NCBI GenBank assembly: GCA_964035545.1 | Contig: CAXIUT010000183.1 | Location: 186,001-250,000 of the forward strand | Direction: 5' to 3' | DNA from: Bugula neritina | Lineage: Eukaryota > Bryozoa > Gymnolaemata > Cheilostomatida > Bugulidae | DNA length: 64,000 nucleotides | Part shown: positions 1 to 15,169 of the stretch, one piece after another | Layout of the letters: the number at the start of each line of letters is the position of its first letter | Numbering within the stretch: position 1 is the stretch's first letter | Notes under the pieces: generated by a model | Databases searched by the model: none | Told to the model about the DNA's origin: nothing | Seen by the model: only the letters and a program-made list of their open reading frames with translations | Translations under genes and position numbers: made by a program

Positions 1-194
1 CACATTGAAAAATACTGCAACATACTGAAATGTACTGCAACATACTGAAATACACTGCTAGATACTGAAATGTACTGCAACATACTGCAACATTCTGAAA
101 TACACTGTAACATACTGAAATACACTGCAACAAACCACAACATATTGAAATACACTGCAACACATTGAAATAGACTGCAACCTACCTAAATATA

Positions 195-216
195 CGGTAA
201 TATACCGAAAAAAAAA
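195..216. repeat. Recurring landmark: 13-bp dyad plus A9 tract (representative copy)
   Basis: The perfect dyad CGGTA-ATA-TACCG (195-207) is followed by nine A residues (208-216). The A tract is two bases longer than the usual spacing between CTG anchors, so each copy shifts the decamer register by +2. Other A9 tracts start at 2370, 3102, 5834, 8826, 9688, 12600, 20276, 21058, 23870, 25312, 25584, 26226, 26448, 28090, 31692, 33134, 33406, 34048, 34270, 35912, 38844, 43197, 44109, 47740, 48912, 51685, 54297 and 62046. A few copies read TATACTG instead of TATACCG. Confidence 0.9.
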
Positions 217-704
217 CTGTAACAGATTGAAAAATTCTGCAACATACTGAAATAAACTTCAACACACTGAAATACACCGCAAAATACTACAACATACTGA
301 AATACACTGTAACATATTGAAATACACTGCAACACTTTGAAATATACTGCAACATACCGAAATATATGGTAAACTACTAAAATATACTGTAACACTTTGA
401 AAAATAGTGCAACATACTGAAATATACTGCGACACTTTGCAATGTACTGTAACATACTGAAATATGCTGTAGCACACTGAAATACACTGCAACTCACTGA
501 AATATACTGCAACATATTGAAATACACTGCAACATCCTACAACATGCTAAAATACACTGTAACATATTGAAATACACTACAACACATTGAAATATACTGC
601 AACATACCGGAATATATGGTAAACTACTGAAATATACTGTAACACACTGAAAAATACTGCAACATACTGAAATATACTGCGACACATTGCAATATACTGC
701 AACA

Positions 705-721
705 TACCAAAATATATGGTA
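705..721. repeat. Recurring 17-bp dyad TACC-N9-GGTA (representative copy)
   Basis: The consensus is TACCRAAATATAYGGTA. It replaces two ordinary anchors, CTG by CCR and CTG by YGG, which makes 5-bp inverted arms around an AT-rich 7-bp centre. Copies recur every few hundred bases throughout the array, for example at 845-861 and 1105-1121. The 140-bp spacing of adjacent copies (705 to 845) is repeated in many units. The motif could be a protein-binding dyad or only a marker of the founding unit. Confidence 0.85.
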
Positions 722-2894
722 AACTACTGAAATATACTTTAACACATTGAAAAATACTGCAACATACTGAAATATACTGTAACACACTGAAATATACTGC
801 AACAAACTGAAATACACTGTAACATACTGAAATAAACTGCAACATACCAAAATATATGGTAAACTACTGAAATATACTTTAACACATTGAAAAATACTGC
901 AACATACTAAAATATACTGTAACACACTGCAAGATACTGCAACATACCGAAATACACTGTAACATACTGAAACACACTGCAACATACTGCATTATACCGA
1001 CATACACTGGAACATATTGAAATACACTGCAACATCCTACAACATGCTGAAATACACTGTAACATATTGAAATACACTGCAACACAATGAAATATACTGC
1101 AACATACCAAAATATATGGTAAACTACTGAAATATACTTTAACACATTGAAAAATACTGCAATATACTGAAATATACTGTAACACACTGAAATATACTTC
1201 AACATACTGAAATACACTGTAACATACTGAAATAAACTGCAACATACTGAAATACACTGCAACATCCTACAACATACTGAATTACACTGTAACATATTGA
1301 AATACACTGCAACACATTGAAAAATACTGCAACATACCGAAATATATGGTAAACTATTGAATTATACTGTAACACATTGAAAAATACTGAAACACACTGA
1401 AATTTACTCTGACACAATGCAATATACTGTAACATACTGAAATATGCTGTAGCACACTGAAATACACTGCAACTCACTGAAATATACTGCAACATACTGA
1501 AAAACACTGTAACATATTGAAACATACTGCAACATACTACAACATATTGAAATACACTGCAACACATTGAAATATACTGCAACATACCTAAATATCCGGT
1601 AATATACTGAAATATACTGTAACACATTGAAAAATATTGCAACATACTGAAATACACTGCAACCCACTGAAATACATCGCAAAAGACTACAACATACTGA
1701 AATATACTGTAACACACTGAAATATACTGCAACATACTGAAATACACTGAAACATACTGAAATAAACTGCAATATACCAAAATATATGGTAAACTACTGA
1801 AATATACTGTAACACACTGAAAAATACTGCAACATACTGAAATATACTGCGACACATTGCAATATACTGCAACATATCAAAATATATGGTAAACTACTGA
1901 AATACACTTTAACACATTGAAAATTACTGCAACATACTGAAATATACTGTAACACACTGAAATATCCTGCAACAAACTGAAATACACTGTAACATATTGA
2001 AATAAACTGCAACATACCAAAATATATGGTAAACTACTGAAATATACTTTAACACATTGAAAAATACTGCAACATACTAAAATATACCGTAACACACTGC
2101 AAGATACTGCAACATAACGAAATACACTGTAACATACTGAAACACACTGCAACATACTGCATTATACTGACTAACACTGGAACATATTGAAATACACTGC
2201 AACATCCTACAACATGCTGAAATACACTGTAACATATTGAAATACACTGCAACACAATGAAATACACTGCAACATACTGAAATACACTGCAACAAACTAC
2301 AACATATTGAAATACACTGCAACACATTGAAATATACTGCAACATACTTAAATATACGGTAATATACCGAAAAAAAAATTGTAACAGATTGAAAAATTCT
2401 GCAACATACTGAAATAAACTGCAACACACTGAAATACAGCGCAAAATACTACAACATACTGAAATACACTGTAACATATTGAAATACACTGCAACACTTT
2501 GAAATATACTGCAACATACCGAAATATATGGTAAACTACTAAAATATACTGTAACACTTTGAGAAATAGTGCAACACACTGAAATATACTCTGACACATT
2601 GCAATATACTGTAACATACTGAAATATGCTGTAGCACACTGAAATACATTGCAACTCACTGAAATATACTGCAACATACTGAAATACACTGTAACATATT
2701 GAAAAATACTGCAACATACTGCAACATACTGAAATACACTGTAACATACTGAAATACATTGCAACAAACTACAACATATTGAAATCCACTGCAACACATT
2801 GAAAGACACTGCAACACAATGAAATATACTGCAACATACCAAAATATATGGTAAACTGCTGAAATATACTTTAACACATTGAAAAACACTGCAA

Positions 2895-4170
2895 CATACT
2901 GAAATATACTGTAACACACTGAAATATACTGCAACATACTGAAATACACTGCTAGATACTGAAATGTACTGCAACATACTGCAACATTCTGAAATACACT
3001 GTAACATACTGAAATACACTGCAACAAACCACAACATATTGAAATACACTGCAACACATTGAAATAGACTGCAACCTACCTAAATATACGGTAATATACC
3101 GAAAAAAAAACTGTAACAGATTGAAAAATTCTGCAACATACTGAAATAAACTGCAACACACTGAAATACACCGCAAAATACTACAACATACTGAAATACA
3201 CTGTAACATATTGAAATACACTGCAACACTTTGAAATATACTGCAACATACCGAAATATATGGTAAACTACTAAAATATATTGTAACACTTTGAAAAATA
3301 GTGCAACATACTGAAATATACTGCGACACTTTGCAATGTACTGTAACATACTGAAATATGCTGTAGCACACTGAAATACACTGCAACTCACTGAAATATA
3401 CTGCAACATATTGAAATACACTGCAACATCCTACAACATGCTAAAATACACTGTAACATATTGAAATACACTACAACACATTGAAATATACTGCAACATA
3501 CCGGAATATATGGTAAACTACTGAAATATACTGTAACACACTGAAAAATACTGCAACATACTGAAATATACTGCGAGACATTGCAATATACTGCAACATA
3601 CCAAAATATATGGTAAACTACTGAAATATACTTTAACACATTGAAAAATACTGCAACATACTGAAATATACTGTAACACACTGAAATATACTGCAACAAA
3701 CTGAAATACACTGTAACATACTGAAATAAACTGCAACATACCAAAATATATGGTAAACTACTGAAATATACTTTAACACATTGAAAAATACTGCAACATA
3801 CTAAAATATACTGTAACACACTGCAAGATACTGCAACATACCGAAATACACTGTAACATACTGAAACACACTGCAACATACTGCATTATACTGACATACA
3901 CTGGAACATATTGAAATACACTGCAACATCCTACAACATGCTGAAATACACTGTAACATATTGAAATACACTGCAACACAATGAAATATACTGCAACATA
4001 CCAAAATATATGGTAAACTACTGAAATATACTTTAACACATTGAAAAATACTGCAATATACTGAAATATACTGTAACACACTGAAATATACTGCAACATA
4101 CTGAAATACACTGTAACATACTGAAATAAACTGCAACATACTGAAATACACTGCAACATCCTACAACATG
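2895..4170. repeat. Higher-order segment, copy 2 of the 2894-bp-spaced duplication
   Basis: This segment aligns to 1-1276 without indels. The homology ends where the first copy goes on to CATACTGAATTACACTG and this copy to CATGCTGAAATACACTG. The switch falls inside shared decamers, as expected for unequal exchange within the array. Confidence 0.85.
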
Positions 4171-4270
4171 CTGAAATACACTGTAACATATTGAAATACA
4201 CTGCAACACAATGAAATATACTGCAACATACCAAAATATATGGTAAACTACTGAAATATACTTTAACACA

Positions 4271-5568
4271 TTGAAAAATACTGCAATATACTGAAATATA
4301 CTGTAACACACTGAAATAAACTGCAACACACTGAAATACAGCGCAAAATACTACAACATACTGAAATACACTGTAACATATTGAAATACACTGCAACACT
4401 TTGAAATATACTGCAACATACCGAAATATATGGTAAACTACTAAAATATACTGTAACACTTTGAGAAATAGTGCAACACACTGAAATATACTCTGACACA
4501 TTGCAATATACTGTAACATACTGAAATATGCTGTAGCACACTGAAATACATTGCAACTCACTGAAATATACTGCAACATACTGAAATACACTGTAACATA
4601 TTGAAAAATACTGCAACATACTGCAACATACTGAAATACACTGTAACATACTGAAATACATTGCAAAATACTACAACATACTGAAATACACTGTAACACA
4701 TTGGAATATACTACAACATACCTAAATATCCGGTAATATACTGAAATATACTGTAACACATTGAAAAATACTGCAACATACTGAAATACACTGCGACCCA
4801 CTGAAATACATCGCAAAATACTACAACATACTGAAATGCACTGTAACATATTGAAATACACTGCAACACTTTGAAATATACTGCAACATACCGAAATATA
4901 TGGTAAACTACTAAAATATACTGTAACACTTTGAGAAATAGTGCAACACACTGAAATATACTCTGACACATTGAAAAATACTGCAATATACTGAAATATA
5001 CTGTAACACACTGAAATAAACTGCAACACACTGAAATACAGCGCAAAATACTACAACATACTGAAATACACTGTAACATATTGAAATACACTGCAACACT
5101 TTGAAATATACTGCAACATACCGAAATATATGGTAAACTACTAAAATATACTGTAACACTTTGAGAAATAGTGCAACACACTGAAATATACTCTGACACA
5201 TTGCAATATACTGTAACATACTGAAATATGCTGTAGCACACTGAAATACATTGCAACTCACTGAAATATACTGCAACATACTGAAATACACTGTAACATA
5301 TTGAAAAATACTGCAACATACTGCAACATACTGAAATACACTGTAACATACTGAAATACATTGCAAAATACTACAACATACTGAAATACACTGTAACACA
5401 TTGGAATATACTACAACATACCTAAATATCCGGTAATATACTGAAATATACTGTAACACATTGAAAAATACTGCAACATACTGAAATACACTGCGACCCA
5501 CTGAAATACATCGCAAAATACTACAACATACTGAAATGCACTGTAACATATTGAAATACACTGCAACA
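4271..5568. repeat. 700-bp tandem duplication (second copy partial)
   Basis: Sequence from 4271 repeats from 4971 at a constant offset of 700. For example, GCGCAAAATA occurs at 4341 and 5041, and TTGAGAAATA at 4461 and 5161. The match ends near 5568. The junction at 4970/4971 joins a CTCTGACACA unit to TTGAAAAATA. Within the first copy, 4861-4970 also duplicates 4391-4500, so this region was rearranged more than once. Confidence 0.85.
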
Positions 5569-5626
5569 CATTGAAATATACTGCAACCTACAGAAATAGG
5601 TGGTAAACTACTGAAATATACTGTAA

Positions 5627-8600
5627 CACATTGAAAAATACTGCAACATACTGAAATGTACTGCAACATACTGAAATACACTGCTAGATACTGAAATGTA
5701 CTGCAACATACTGCAACATTCTGAAATACACTGTAACATACTGAAATACACTGCAACAAACCACAACATATTGAAATACACTGCAACACATTGAAATAGA
5801 CTGCAACCTACCTAAATATACGGTAATATACCGAAAAAAAAACTGTAACAGATTGAAAAATTCTGCAACATACTGAAATAAACTTCAACACACTGAAATA
5901 CACCGCAAAATACTACAACATACTGAAATACACTGTAACATATTGAAATACACTGCAACACTTTGAAATATACTGCAACATACCGAAATATATGGTAAAC
6001 TACTAAAATATACTGTAACACTTTGAAAAATAGTGCAACATACTGAAATATACTGCGACACTTTGCAATGTACTGTAACATACTGAAATATGCTGTAGCA
6101 CACTGAAATACACTGCAACTCACTGAAATATACTGCAACATATTGAAATACACTGCAACATCCTACAACATGCTAAAATACACTGTAACATATTGAAATA
6201 CACTACAACACATTGAAATATACTGCAACATACCGGAATATATGGTAAACTACTGAAATATACTGTAACACACTGAAAAATACTGCAACATACTGAAATA
6301 TACTGCGACACATTGCAATATACTGCAACATACCAAAATATATGGTAAACTACTGAAATATACTTTAACACATTGAAAAATACTGCAACATACTGAAATA
6401 TACTGTAACACACTGAAATATACTGCAACAAACTGAAATACACTGTAACATACTGAAATAAACTGCAACATACCAAAATATATGGTAAACTACTGAAATA
6501 TACTTTAACACATTGAAAAATACTGCAACATACTAAAATATACTGTAACACACTGCAAGATACTGCAACATACCGAAATACACTGTAACATACTGAAACA
6601 CACTGCAACATACTGCATTATACCGACATACACTGGAACATATTGAAATACACTGCAACATCCTACAACATGCTGAAATACACTGTAACATATTGAAATA
6701 CACTGCAACACAATGAAATATACTGCAACATACCAAAATATATGGTAAACTACAGAAATATACTTTAACACATTGAAAAATACTGCAATATACTGAAATA
6801 TACTGTAACACACTGAAATATACTTCAACATACTGAAATACACTGTAACATACTGAAATAAACTGCAACATACTGAAATACACTGCAACATCCTACAACA
6901 TACTGAATTACACTGTAACATATTGAAATACACTGCAACGCATTGAAAAATACTGCAACATACCGAAATATATGGTAAACTATTGAATTATACTGTAACA
7001 CATTGAAAAATACTGAAACACACTGAAATTTACTCTGACACAATGCAATATACTGTAACATACTGAAATATGCTGTAGCACACTGAAATACACTGCAACT
7101 CACTGAAATTTACTGCAACATACTGAAAAACACTGTAACATATTGAAACATACTGCAACATACTACAACATATTGAAATACACTGCAACACATTGAAATA
7201 TACTGCAACATACCTAAATATCCGGTAATATACTGAAATATACTGTAACACATTGAAAAATATTGCAACATACTGAAATACACTGCAACCCACTGAAATA
7301 CATCGCAAAAGACTACAACATACTGAAATATACTGTAACACACTGAAATATACTGCAACATACTGAAATACACTGAAACATACTGAAATAAACTGCAATA
7401 TACCAAAATATATGGTAAACTACTGAAATATACTGTAACACACTGAAAAATACTGCAACATACTGAAATATACTGCGACACATTGCAATATACTGCAACA
7501 TACCAAAATATATGGTAAACTACTGAAATATACTTTAACACATTGAAAATTACTGCAACATACTGAAATATACTGTAACACACTGAAATATCCTGCAACA
7601 AACTGAAATACACTGTAACATATTGAAATAAACTGCAACATACCAAAATATATGGTAAACTACTGAAATATACTTTAACACATTGAAAAATACTGCAACA
7701 TACTAAAATATACCGTAACACACTGCAAGATACTGCAACATACCGAAATACACTGTAACATACTGAAACACACTGCAACATACTGCATTATACTGACTAA
7801 CACTGGAACATATTGAAATACACTGCAACATCCTACAACATGCTGAAATACACTGTAACATATTGAAATACACTGCAACACAATGAAATACACTGCAACA
7901 TACCAAAATATATGGTCAACTACTGAAATATACTTTAACACATTGAAAAATACTGCAACATACTGAAATATACTGTAACACACTGAAATATACTGCAACA
8001 TACTGAAATACACTGTAACATACTGAAATAAACTGTAACATACTGAAATACACTGCAACATCCTACAACATACTGAATTACACTGTAACATTGTGAAATA
8101 CACTGCAACACATTGAAAAATACTGCAACATACCGAAATATACGGTAAACTATTGAATTATACTGTAACACATTGAAAAATACTGAAACACACTGAAATA
8201 TACTCTGACACAATGCAATATACTGTAACATACTGAAATATGCTGTAGCACACTGAAATACACTGCAACTCACTGAAATATACTACAACATACTGAAAAA
8301 CACTGTAACATATTGAAACATACTGCAACATACTACAACATATTGAAATACACTGCAACACATTGAAATATACTGCAACATACCTAAATATCCGGTAATA
8401 TACTTAAATATACTGTAACACATTGAGAAATACTACAACATACTGAAATACACTGTAACATATTGAAATACACTGCAACACATTGAAATATACTGCAACC
8501 TATAGAAATATATGGTAAACTACTGAAATATACTGTAACACATTGAAAAATACTGCAACATACTGAAACATACTGCGACACATTGCAATATACAGTAACA

Positions 8601-9480
8601 TACTGAAACATGCTGTAGCACACTGAAATAGACTGCAGCTCACTGAAATATACTGCAACATACTGAAATACACTGCTACATACTGAAATATACTGCAACA
8701 TACTGCAACATACTGAAATACACTGTAACATACTGAAATACACTGCAACAAACTACAACATATTGAAATACACTGCAACACATTGAAATATATTGCAACA
8801 TACCTAAATATACGGTAATATACCGAAAAAAAAACTGTAACAGATTGAAAAATTCTGCAACATACTGAAATAAACTGCAACACACTGAAATACAGCGCAA
8901 AATACTACAACATACTGAAATACACTGTAACATATTGAAATACACTGCAACACTTTGAAATATACTGCAACATACCGAAATATATGGTAAACTACTAAAA
9001 TATACTGTAACACTTTGAGAAATAGTGCAACACACTGAAATATAATCTGACACATTGCAATATACTGTAACATACTGAAATATGCTGTAGCACACTGAAA
9101 TACATTGCAACTCACTGAAATATACTGCAACATACTGAAATACACTGTAACATATTGAAAAATACTGCAACATACTGCAACATACTGAAATACACTGTAA
9201 CATACTGAAATACATTGCAAAATACTACAACATACTGAAATACACTGTAACACATTGGAATATACTACAACATACCTAAATATCCGGTAATATACTGAAA
9301 TATACTGTAAAACATTGAAAAATACTGCAACATACTGAAATACACTGCGACCCACTGAAATACATCGCAAAATACTACAACATACTGAAATGCACTGTAA
9401 CATATTGAAATACACTGCAACACATTGAAATATACTGCAACCTACAGAAATAGGTGGTAAACTACTGAAATATACTGTAA
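5627..9480. repeat. 3854-bp higher-order unit, copy B
   Basis: The unit starts CACATTGAAAAATACTGCAA and is followed directly by a second unit with the same start at 9481. Its first 2.27 kb also matches 1-2266 at offset 5626. It contains two A9 tracts, at 5834 and 8826, which account for the length being 3850 plus 4. Differences from the next copy are scattered substitutions and one 80-bp segment. Confidence 0.88.
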
Positions 9481-12400
9481 CACATTGAAAAATACTGCAA
9501 CATACTGAAATGTACTGCAACATACTGAAATACACTGCTAGATACTGAAATGTACTGCAACATACTGCAACATTCTGAAATACACTGTAACATACTGAAA
9601 TACACTGCAACAAACCACAACATATTGAAATACACTGCAACACATTGAAATAGACTGCAACCTACCTAAATATACGGTAATATACCGAAAAAAAAACTGT
9701 AACAGATTGAAAAATTCTGCAACATACTGAAATAAACTTCAACACACTGAAATACACCGCAAAATACTACAACATACTGAAATACACTGTAACATATTGA
9801 AATACACTGCAACACTTTGAAATATACTGCAACATACCGAAATATATGGTAAACTACTAAAATATACTGTAACACTTTGAAAAATAGTGCAACATACTGA
9901 AATATACTGCGACACTTTGCAATGTACTGTAACATACTGAAATATGCTGTAGCACACTGAAATACACTGCAACTCACTGAAATATACTGCAACATATTGA
10001 AATACACTGCAACATCCTACAACATGCTAAAATACACTGTAACATATTGAAATACACTACAACACATTGAAATATACTGCAACATACCGGAATATATGGT
10101 AAACTACTGAAATATACTGTAACACACTGAAAAATACTGCAACATACTGAAATATACTGCGACACATTGCAATATACTGCAACATACCAAAATATATGGT
10201 AAACTACTGAAATATACTTTAACACATTGAAAAATACTGCAACATACTGAAATATACTGTAACACACTGAAATATACTGCAACAAACTGAAATACACTGT
10301 AACATACTGAAATAAACTGCAACATACCAAAATATATGGTAAACTACTGAAATATACTTTAACACATTGAAAAATACTGCAACATACTAAAATATACTGT
10401 AACACACTGCAAGATACTGCAACATACCGAAATACACTGTAACATACTGAAACACACTGCAACATACTGCATTATACCGACATACACTGGAACATATTGA
10501 AATACACTGCAACATCCTACAACATGCTGAAATACACTGTAACATATTGAAATACACTGCAACACAATGAAATATACTGCAACATACCAAAATATATGGT
10601 AAACTACTGAAATATACTTTAACACATTGAAAAATACTGCAATATACTGAAATATACTGTAACACACTGAAATATACTTCAACATACTGAAATACACTGT
10701 AACATACTGAAATAAACTGCAACATACTGAAATACACTGCAACATCCTACAACATACTGAATTACACTGTAACATATTGAAATAGACTGCAACACATTGA
10801 AAAATACTGCAACATACCGAAATATATGGTAAACTATTGAATTATACTGTAACACATTGAAAAATACTGAAACACACTGAAGTTTACTCTGACACAATGC
10901 AATATACTGTAACATACTGAAATATGCTGTAGCACACTGAAATACACTGCAACTCACTGAAATATACTGCAACATACTGAAAAACACTGTAACATATTGA
11001 AACATACTGCAACATACTACAACATATTGAAATACACTGCAACACATTGAAATATACTGCAACATACCTAAATATCCGGTAATATACTGAAATATACTGT
11101 AACACATTGAAAAATATTGCAACATACTGAAATACACTGCAACCCACTGAAATACATCGCAAAAGACTACAACATACTGAAATATACTGTAACACACTGA
11201 AATATACTGCAACATACTGAAATACACTGAAACATACTGAAATAAACTGCAATATACCAAAATATATGGTAAACTACTGAAATATACTGTAACACACTGA
11301 AAAATACTGCAACATACTGAAATATACTGCGACACATTGCAATATACTGCAACATACCAAAATATATGGTAAACTACTGAAATATACTTTAACACATTGA
11401 AAATTACTGCAACATACTGAAATATACTGTAACACACTGAAATATCCTGCAACAAACTGAAATACACTGTAACATATTGAAATAAACTGCAACATACCAA
11501 AATATATGGTAAACTACTGAAATATACTTTAACACATTGAAAAATACTGCAACATACTAAAATATACCGTAACACACTGCAAGATACTGCAACATACCGA
11601 AATACACTGTAACATACTGAAACACACTGCAACATACTGCATTATACTGACTAACACTGGAACATATTGAAATACACTGCAACATCCTACAACATGCTGA
11701 AATACACTGTAACATATTGAAATACACTGCAACACAATGAAATACACTGCAACATACCAAAATATATGGTAAACTACTGAAATATACTTTAACACATTGA
11801 AAAATACTGCAACATACTGAAATATACTGTAACACACTGAAATATACTGCAACATACTGAAATACACTGTAACATACTGAAATAAACTGTAACATACTGA
11901 AATACACTGCAACATCCTACAACATACTGAATTACACTGTAACATTGTGAAATACACTGCAACACATTGAAAAATACTGCAACATACCGAAATATACGGT
12001 AAACTATTGAATTATACTGTAACACATTGAAAAATACTGAAACACACTGAAATATACTCTGACACAATGCAATATACTGTAACATACTGAAATATGCTGT
12101 AGCACACTGAAATACACTGCAACTCACTGAAATATACTACAACATACTGAAAAACACTGTAACATATTGAAACATACTGCAACATACTACAACATATTGA
12201 AATACACTGCAACACATTGAAATATACTGCAACATACCTAAATATCCGGTAATATACTGAAATATACTGTAACACATTGAAAAATACTACAACATACTGA
12301 AATACACTGTAACATATTGAAATACACTGCAACATACTGAAACATACTGCGACACATTGCAATATACAGTAACATACTGAAACATGCTGTAGCACACTGA

Positions 12401-13254
12401 AATAGACTGCAGCTCACTGAAATATACTGCAACATACTGAAATACACTGCTACATACTGAAATATACTGCAACATACTGCAACATACTGAAATACACTGT
12501 AACATACTGCAATACACAGCAACAAACTACAACATATTGAAATACACTGCAACACATTGAAATATACTGCAACATACCTAAATATACGGTAATATACCGA
12601 AAAAAAAACTGTAACAGATTGAAAAATTCTGCAACATACTGAAATAAACTGCAACACACTGAGATACAGCGCAAAATACTACAACATACTGAAATACACT
12701 GTAACATATTGAAATACACTGCAACACTTTGAAATATACTGCAACATACCGAAATATATGGTAAACTACTAAAATATACTGTAACACTTTGAGAAATAGT
12801 GCAACACACTGAAATATACTCTGACACATTGCAATATACTGTAACATACTGAAATATGCTGTAGCACACTGAAATACATTGCAACTCACTGAAATATACT
12901 GCAACATACTGAAATACACTGTAACATATTGAAAAATACTGCAACATACTGCAACATACTGAAATACACTGTAACATACTGAAATACATTGCAAAATACT
13001 ACAACATACTGAAATACACTGTAACACATTGGAATATACTACAACATACCTAAATATCCGGTAATATACTGAAATATACTGTAACACATTGAAAAATACT
13101 GCAACATACTGAAATACACTGCGACCCACTGAAATACATCGCAAAATACTACAACATACTGAAATACACTGTAACATATTGAAATACACTGCAACACATT
13201 GAAATATACTGCAACCTACAGAAATAGGTGGTAAACTACTGAAATATACTGTAA
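9481..13254. repeat. 3774-bp higher-order unit, copy C
   Basis: This is the tandem partner of 5627-9480. The offset is 3854 up to about 12330 and 3774 after it. The difference is an 80-bp segment (eight decamers) present at about 8480-8560 and absent here. After 13254 the sequence follows another arrangement, so the tandem series ends. Confidence 0.87.
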
Positions 13255-15169
13255 CACATTGAAAAATACTGCAACATACTGAGATATACTGCGACACATT
13301 GCAATATACTGTAACATACTGAAATATGCTCTAGCACACTGAAATACACTGCAACCCACTGAAATATACTGCAACATACGGAAATACACTGCAACACATT
13401 GAAATACACTGCAACATACCAAAATAAATGGTAAACTACTGAAATATACTTTAACACATTGAAAAATACTGCAACATACTGAAATATACTGTAACACACT
13501 GAAATATACTGCAACATACTGAAATACACTGTAACATACTGAAATAAACTGCAACATACTGAAGTACACTGCAACATCCTACAACATACTGAAATACAAT
13601 GTAACATATTGAAACACACTGCAACACATTGAAATATACTGCAATGTACCGAATTATATGGTGGACTACTGAAATATACTGTAACACATTGCAATATACT
13701 GTAACATACTGAAATATGCTGTAGCACACTGAAATACACTGCAACTCACTGAAATATACTGCAACATACTGAAATACACTGCAACACATTGAAATATACT
13801 GCAACCTACAGAAATAGGTGGTAAACTACTGAAATATACTGTAACACATTGAAAAATACTGCAACATACTGAAATATACTGCGACACATTGTAATATACT
13901 GTAACATACTGAAACATACTGTAGCACACTGAAATAGACTGCAGCTCACTGAAATATACTGCATTATACTGAAATTCACTGCAGCAACCTACAACATGCT
14001 GAAATACACTGTAACATATTGAAATACACTGCAACACAATGAAATATACTGCAACATACCGAAATATATGGTAAACTAATGAAATACACTGTAACACATT
14101 GAAAAATACTGCAACATACTGAAATATACTGTAACACACTGAAATATACTGCAACATACTGAAATACACTGTAACATACTGAGATAAACTGCAACATACG
14201 AAAATATATGGTAAACTACTGAAATATAATTTAACACATTGAAAAATCCTGCAACATACTAAAATATACTGTAACACACTGCAAGATACTGCAACATACC
14301 GAAATACACTGTAACATAGTGAAACACACTGCAACATACTGCATTATACTGACATACACTGGAACATATTGAAATACACTGCAACATCCTACAACATGGT
14401 GAAATACACTGTAACATATTGAAAGACACTGCAACAGATTGAAAAATACTGCAACATACAGAAATATATGGTAAACTATTGAATTATACTGTAACACATT
14501 GAAAAATACTGAAACACACTGAAATATACTCTGACACAATGCAAAATACTGTAACATACTGAAATATGCTGTAGCACACTGAAATACACTGCAACTCACT
14601 GAAATATACTGCAACATACTGAAAAACACTGTAACATATTGAGACATACTGCAACATACTGCAACATTCTGAAATACACTGTAACATACTGAAATACATT
14701 GCAAAATACTGCAACATATTGAAATACACTGCAACACATTGAAATATACTGCAACATACCTAAATATCCGGTAATATACTGAAATATACTGTAACACATT
14801 GAAAAATACTGCAACATACTGAAATACACTGCAACGCACTGAAATACATCGCAAAAGACTACAACATACTGAAATACACTGTGACATATTGATATACACT
14901 GCAACACATTGAAATATACTGCAACCTATAGAAATATATGTTAAACTACTGAAATATACTGTAACACATTGAAAAATACTGCAACATACTGAAACATACT
15001 GCGACACATTGCAATATACTGTAACATACTGAAACATGCTGTAGCACACTGAAATAGACTGCAGCTCACTGAAATATACTGCAACATACTGAAATTCACT
15101 GCAGCATCCTACAACATGCTGAAATACACTGTAACATATTGAAATACACTGCAACACATTGAAATATAC
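13255..15169. repeat. Satellite mosaic segment
   Basis: This stretch contains only decamer satellite and no gene. It includes two copies of the CCTACAGAAATAGGTGG variant, at about 13215 (just upstream) and 13805. Much of it reappears far away: 13436-14826 at 39480-40870, and 14226-15178 at 49578-50530. It appears to be a source block or sibling of those later segments. Confidence 0.75.

Larger units (their letters stand above)
1..1276. repeat. Higher-order segment, copy 1 of a 2894-bp-spaced direct duplication
   Basis: This segment recurs at 2895-4170 with only scattered substitutions. It also recurs at 5627 and 9481, where 9481-9540 is identical to 1-60. The spacing of 2894 equals 2890 plus two A9 register shifts, at 208 and 2370. 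Similarity to 5627 onward continues to about 2266. Confidence 0.85.

Noticed and set aside
705-721. CArG box or CENP-B box
   Set aside because: The AT core between CC and GG is nine bases (CCAAAATATATGG), not the six of a CArG box, and the CENP-B box consensus core is absent. The motif is reported only as a dyad.
3773-5029. 418-codon - strand open frame, and many similar ones across the array
   Set aside because: The cause is the same as for the 549-codon frame. The boundaries shift whenever a decamer is added or lost, and indels between copies are multiples of 10, not of 3, so no reading frame is being preserved.
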